From Bradyrhizobium sp. AZCC 2262 (GTDB lineage: Bacteria; Pseudomonadota; Alphaproteobacteria; Rhizobiales; Xanthobacteraceae): a stretch of DNA of 64,000 nt. The notes below the pieces were generated by a model. It was not told the origin of the DNA and searched no databases. It worked only from the letters and a program-made list of their open reading frames with translations. The DNA is taken from positions 6,820,001 to 6,884,000 of the forward strand of contig NZ_JAZHRT010000001.1 of NCBI RefSeq assembly GCF_036924535.1, in the 5' to 3' direction. Below are positions 63,220 through 64,000 of the stretch, one piece after another (position 1 is the first letter of the stretch; each line of letters begins with the position of its first letter). The translations under genes and the position numbers were made by a program.

Positions 63220-63296
63220 TGGTACAGTTGGGTGGGCTCGAACCACCGACCTCCTGTTCCACAGACAGGCGCTCTAACCAACTGAGCTACAACTGC
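63220..63296 (-). tRNA. tRNA-His (GTG anticodon)
   Basis: On the minus strand a full cloverleaf runs from GCAGTTGTAGCTCAGTTGG to CAACTGTACCA. The anticodon stem is CCTGT/ACAGG, with loop CTGTGGA giving GTG at 63262-63260. CCA is encoded. G1 pairs with U72 and the discriminator is A73, without an extra G-1. I recall this as a peculiarity of alphaproteobacterial tRNA-His, and it supports the taxonomic call. The 3' end faces the island, as expected for an integration target. Confidence 0.95.
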
Positions 63297-63488
63297 ATCG
63301 TCGCGCGAGGCCCCAAAAAGGGGGTCGCGAATGGGCCGGAAACTAGGTGCAACGCCTCGCTTTGGCAAGGCCGCGAAGCGCCTGATTGTCGTCGTCCGGA
63401 AGGCATTTTGCGTTCATTTGGGGGGGGGCCTCCGGCCGGCCCCCGCCGGCCCCGCCAAATCGTCCCTTATCATCCCCTTGGGCAGCAA

Positions 63489-63515
63489 AAAGCCCGGGCC
63501 GATCGCCCGGGCTTT
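63489..63515 (-). terminator. rho-independent terminator of phasin gene
   Basis: AAAGCCCGGGC and GCCCGGGCTTT form an 11-bp perfect stem around CGATC. On the minus strand it is followed by a T-run, and it lies 22 bases after the phasin stop. Confidence 0.88.
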
Positions 63516-63537
63516 CCGTGATCAATACCGGAAACGA

Positions 63538-63981
63538 TCAGGCGGCCGGCTTGTAAAGCTTCGAGGCCGAGACCTTGATCGGCTCGACGGTCTCGGAAGC
63601 GACCTTCTGGCCGAGCTCGGCGAGCTCCTTGGCCTGGGCGGTGAAGGTCTCGTACTGCTTGCGGGCATGCGAGGTCCACAGCTCCATGGCCGCCGCCGGC
63701 GTCTTCACGCCGAACAGCTCCTGCGCGAAATCGAGCGAGGACGAGGTGTTGGCCTTGAAGAACTCGATCAGCTTGGCGTTGTACTCGCTGGCGCCCTTGC
63801 TGGCCGAGGTGAACACGGCCTCGATGGTGCCATTATGGGTTTCGGCGGCATCCTTGAACTTGGCGTAGCTGTCGCGGGCCTGCGAGACGCCCTTTTCGGC
63901 AAGCGCGCGCATCTGCTCGGGGACTTCGAAGGGAATGATGGAGGCGGAGAAGGGATCGGTGGAGCTGGTCACGGCTTGCAT
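63538..63981 (-). CDS. phasin family protein
   Basis: A 147-residue phasin, a surface protein of polyhydroxyalkanoate granules. Family blocks are FEVPEQMRALAEKGVSQARDSYAKFKDAAE, ASEYNAKLIEFFKANTSSSLDFAQELFGVKTPAAAMELWTSHARKQYETFTAQAKELAELGQKV. It is almost wholly helical, with normal length for the alphaproteobacterial phasin_2 type. It begins at an ATG at 63981 and is followed by a strong terminator, so it is a single-gene unit. It lies on the far side of tRNA-His from the island and represents the host chromosome. Confidence 0.93.
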   Translation of the reverse strand: MQAVTSSTDPFSASIIPFEVPEQMRALAEKGVSQARDSYAKFKDAAETHNGTIEAVFTSASKGASEYNAKLIEFFKANTSSSLDFAQELFGVKTPAAAMELWTSHARKQYETFTAQAKELAELGQKVASETVEPIKVSASKLYKPAA

Positions 63982-64000
63982 CCTTCACAACGGGGTTAAA

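Overview
The window is alphaproteobacterial DNA, most likely from the Bradyrhizobium / Rhodopseudomonas group. Three things point there: a phasin gene, a tRNA-His with a genome-encoded CCA, an A73 discriminator and no extra 5' G, and a high-GC gene set of rhizobial type. Almost everything to the left of the tRNA-His gene (63220-63296) reads as a genomic island or integrative conjugative element (ICE) that abuts the 3' end of that tRNA. No integrase is visible in the window. Only the right-hand 0.8 kb (tRNA-His and phasin) looks like ordinary chromosome. No database search could be run, so family names come from motif reading and recall.

Region 1 (1-11.3 kb) is an ICE transfer and control module, nearly all on the minus strand: trbC (partial), trbB, a ribbon-helix-helix protein, TraG/VirD4, a DUF3363-type relaxase (RlxS-like), a lytic transglycosylase, a TraF-type S26 peptidase, a DUF2840 protein, an iteron-flanked RepA-like initiator, an AlpA/RdfS-like excisionase, and a regulatory trio. 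The trio resembles the qseC-qseM-fseA switch of the Mesorhizobium symbiosis island: a divergent HTH gene with two palindromic operators, a DUF2285-like antiactivator, and a DUF6499-DUF2285 activator encoded in two reading frames that need a +1 shift.

Region 2 (11.3-25.9 kb) is the ICE maintenance and anti-restriction module: DUF736, a small membrane protein, a SnoaL-like protein, DUF2493, a Toprim protein, a 1448-residue Strawberry-notch-type helicase with a methyltransferase-like front, ParB and ArdC. Several of these genes share duplicated 5' leaders: a long hairpin in two cases and a GAGAGTGAGAG leader in three.

Region 3 (25.9-38.1 kb) is cargo. It holds a TetR-DUF302-amidase operon with palindromic operators, a decayed LigD fragment, a compact DNA ligase with Ku (bacterial end joining), NUDIX, HAD and phosphoesterase genes, an SRAP-DinB pair whose dinB is frameshifted, and several small unknown genes.

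Region 4 (38.3-62.75 kb) is a dense defence island. On the plus strand lie a DprA-like/phosphoribosyltransferase pair and a four-gene DISARM-like operon: an adenine methyltransferase, a 902-residue unknown that may be DrmE-like, a DrmA helicase with a one-base frameshift near its C-terminus, and DrmB. No DrmC-type phospholipase is seen. On the minus strand lie a 1779-residue NTPase with a nuclease-like front, a YaaC-like protein overlapping it, and a 1493-residue nuclease-STAND-HEAT protein. This minus-strand set is the best candidate for an undescribed multi-gene antiviral system.

Three genes (32.9, 36.46 and 48.46 kb) are each broken by a single extra base in a short homopolymer. This may be pseudogene decay or assembly error, and the drmA case matters for whether the DISARM-like locus is functional.
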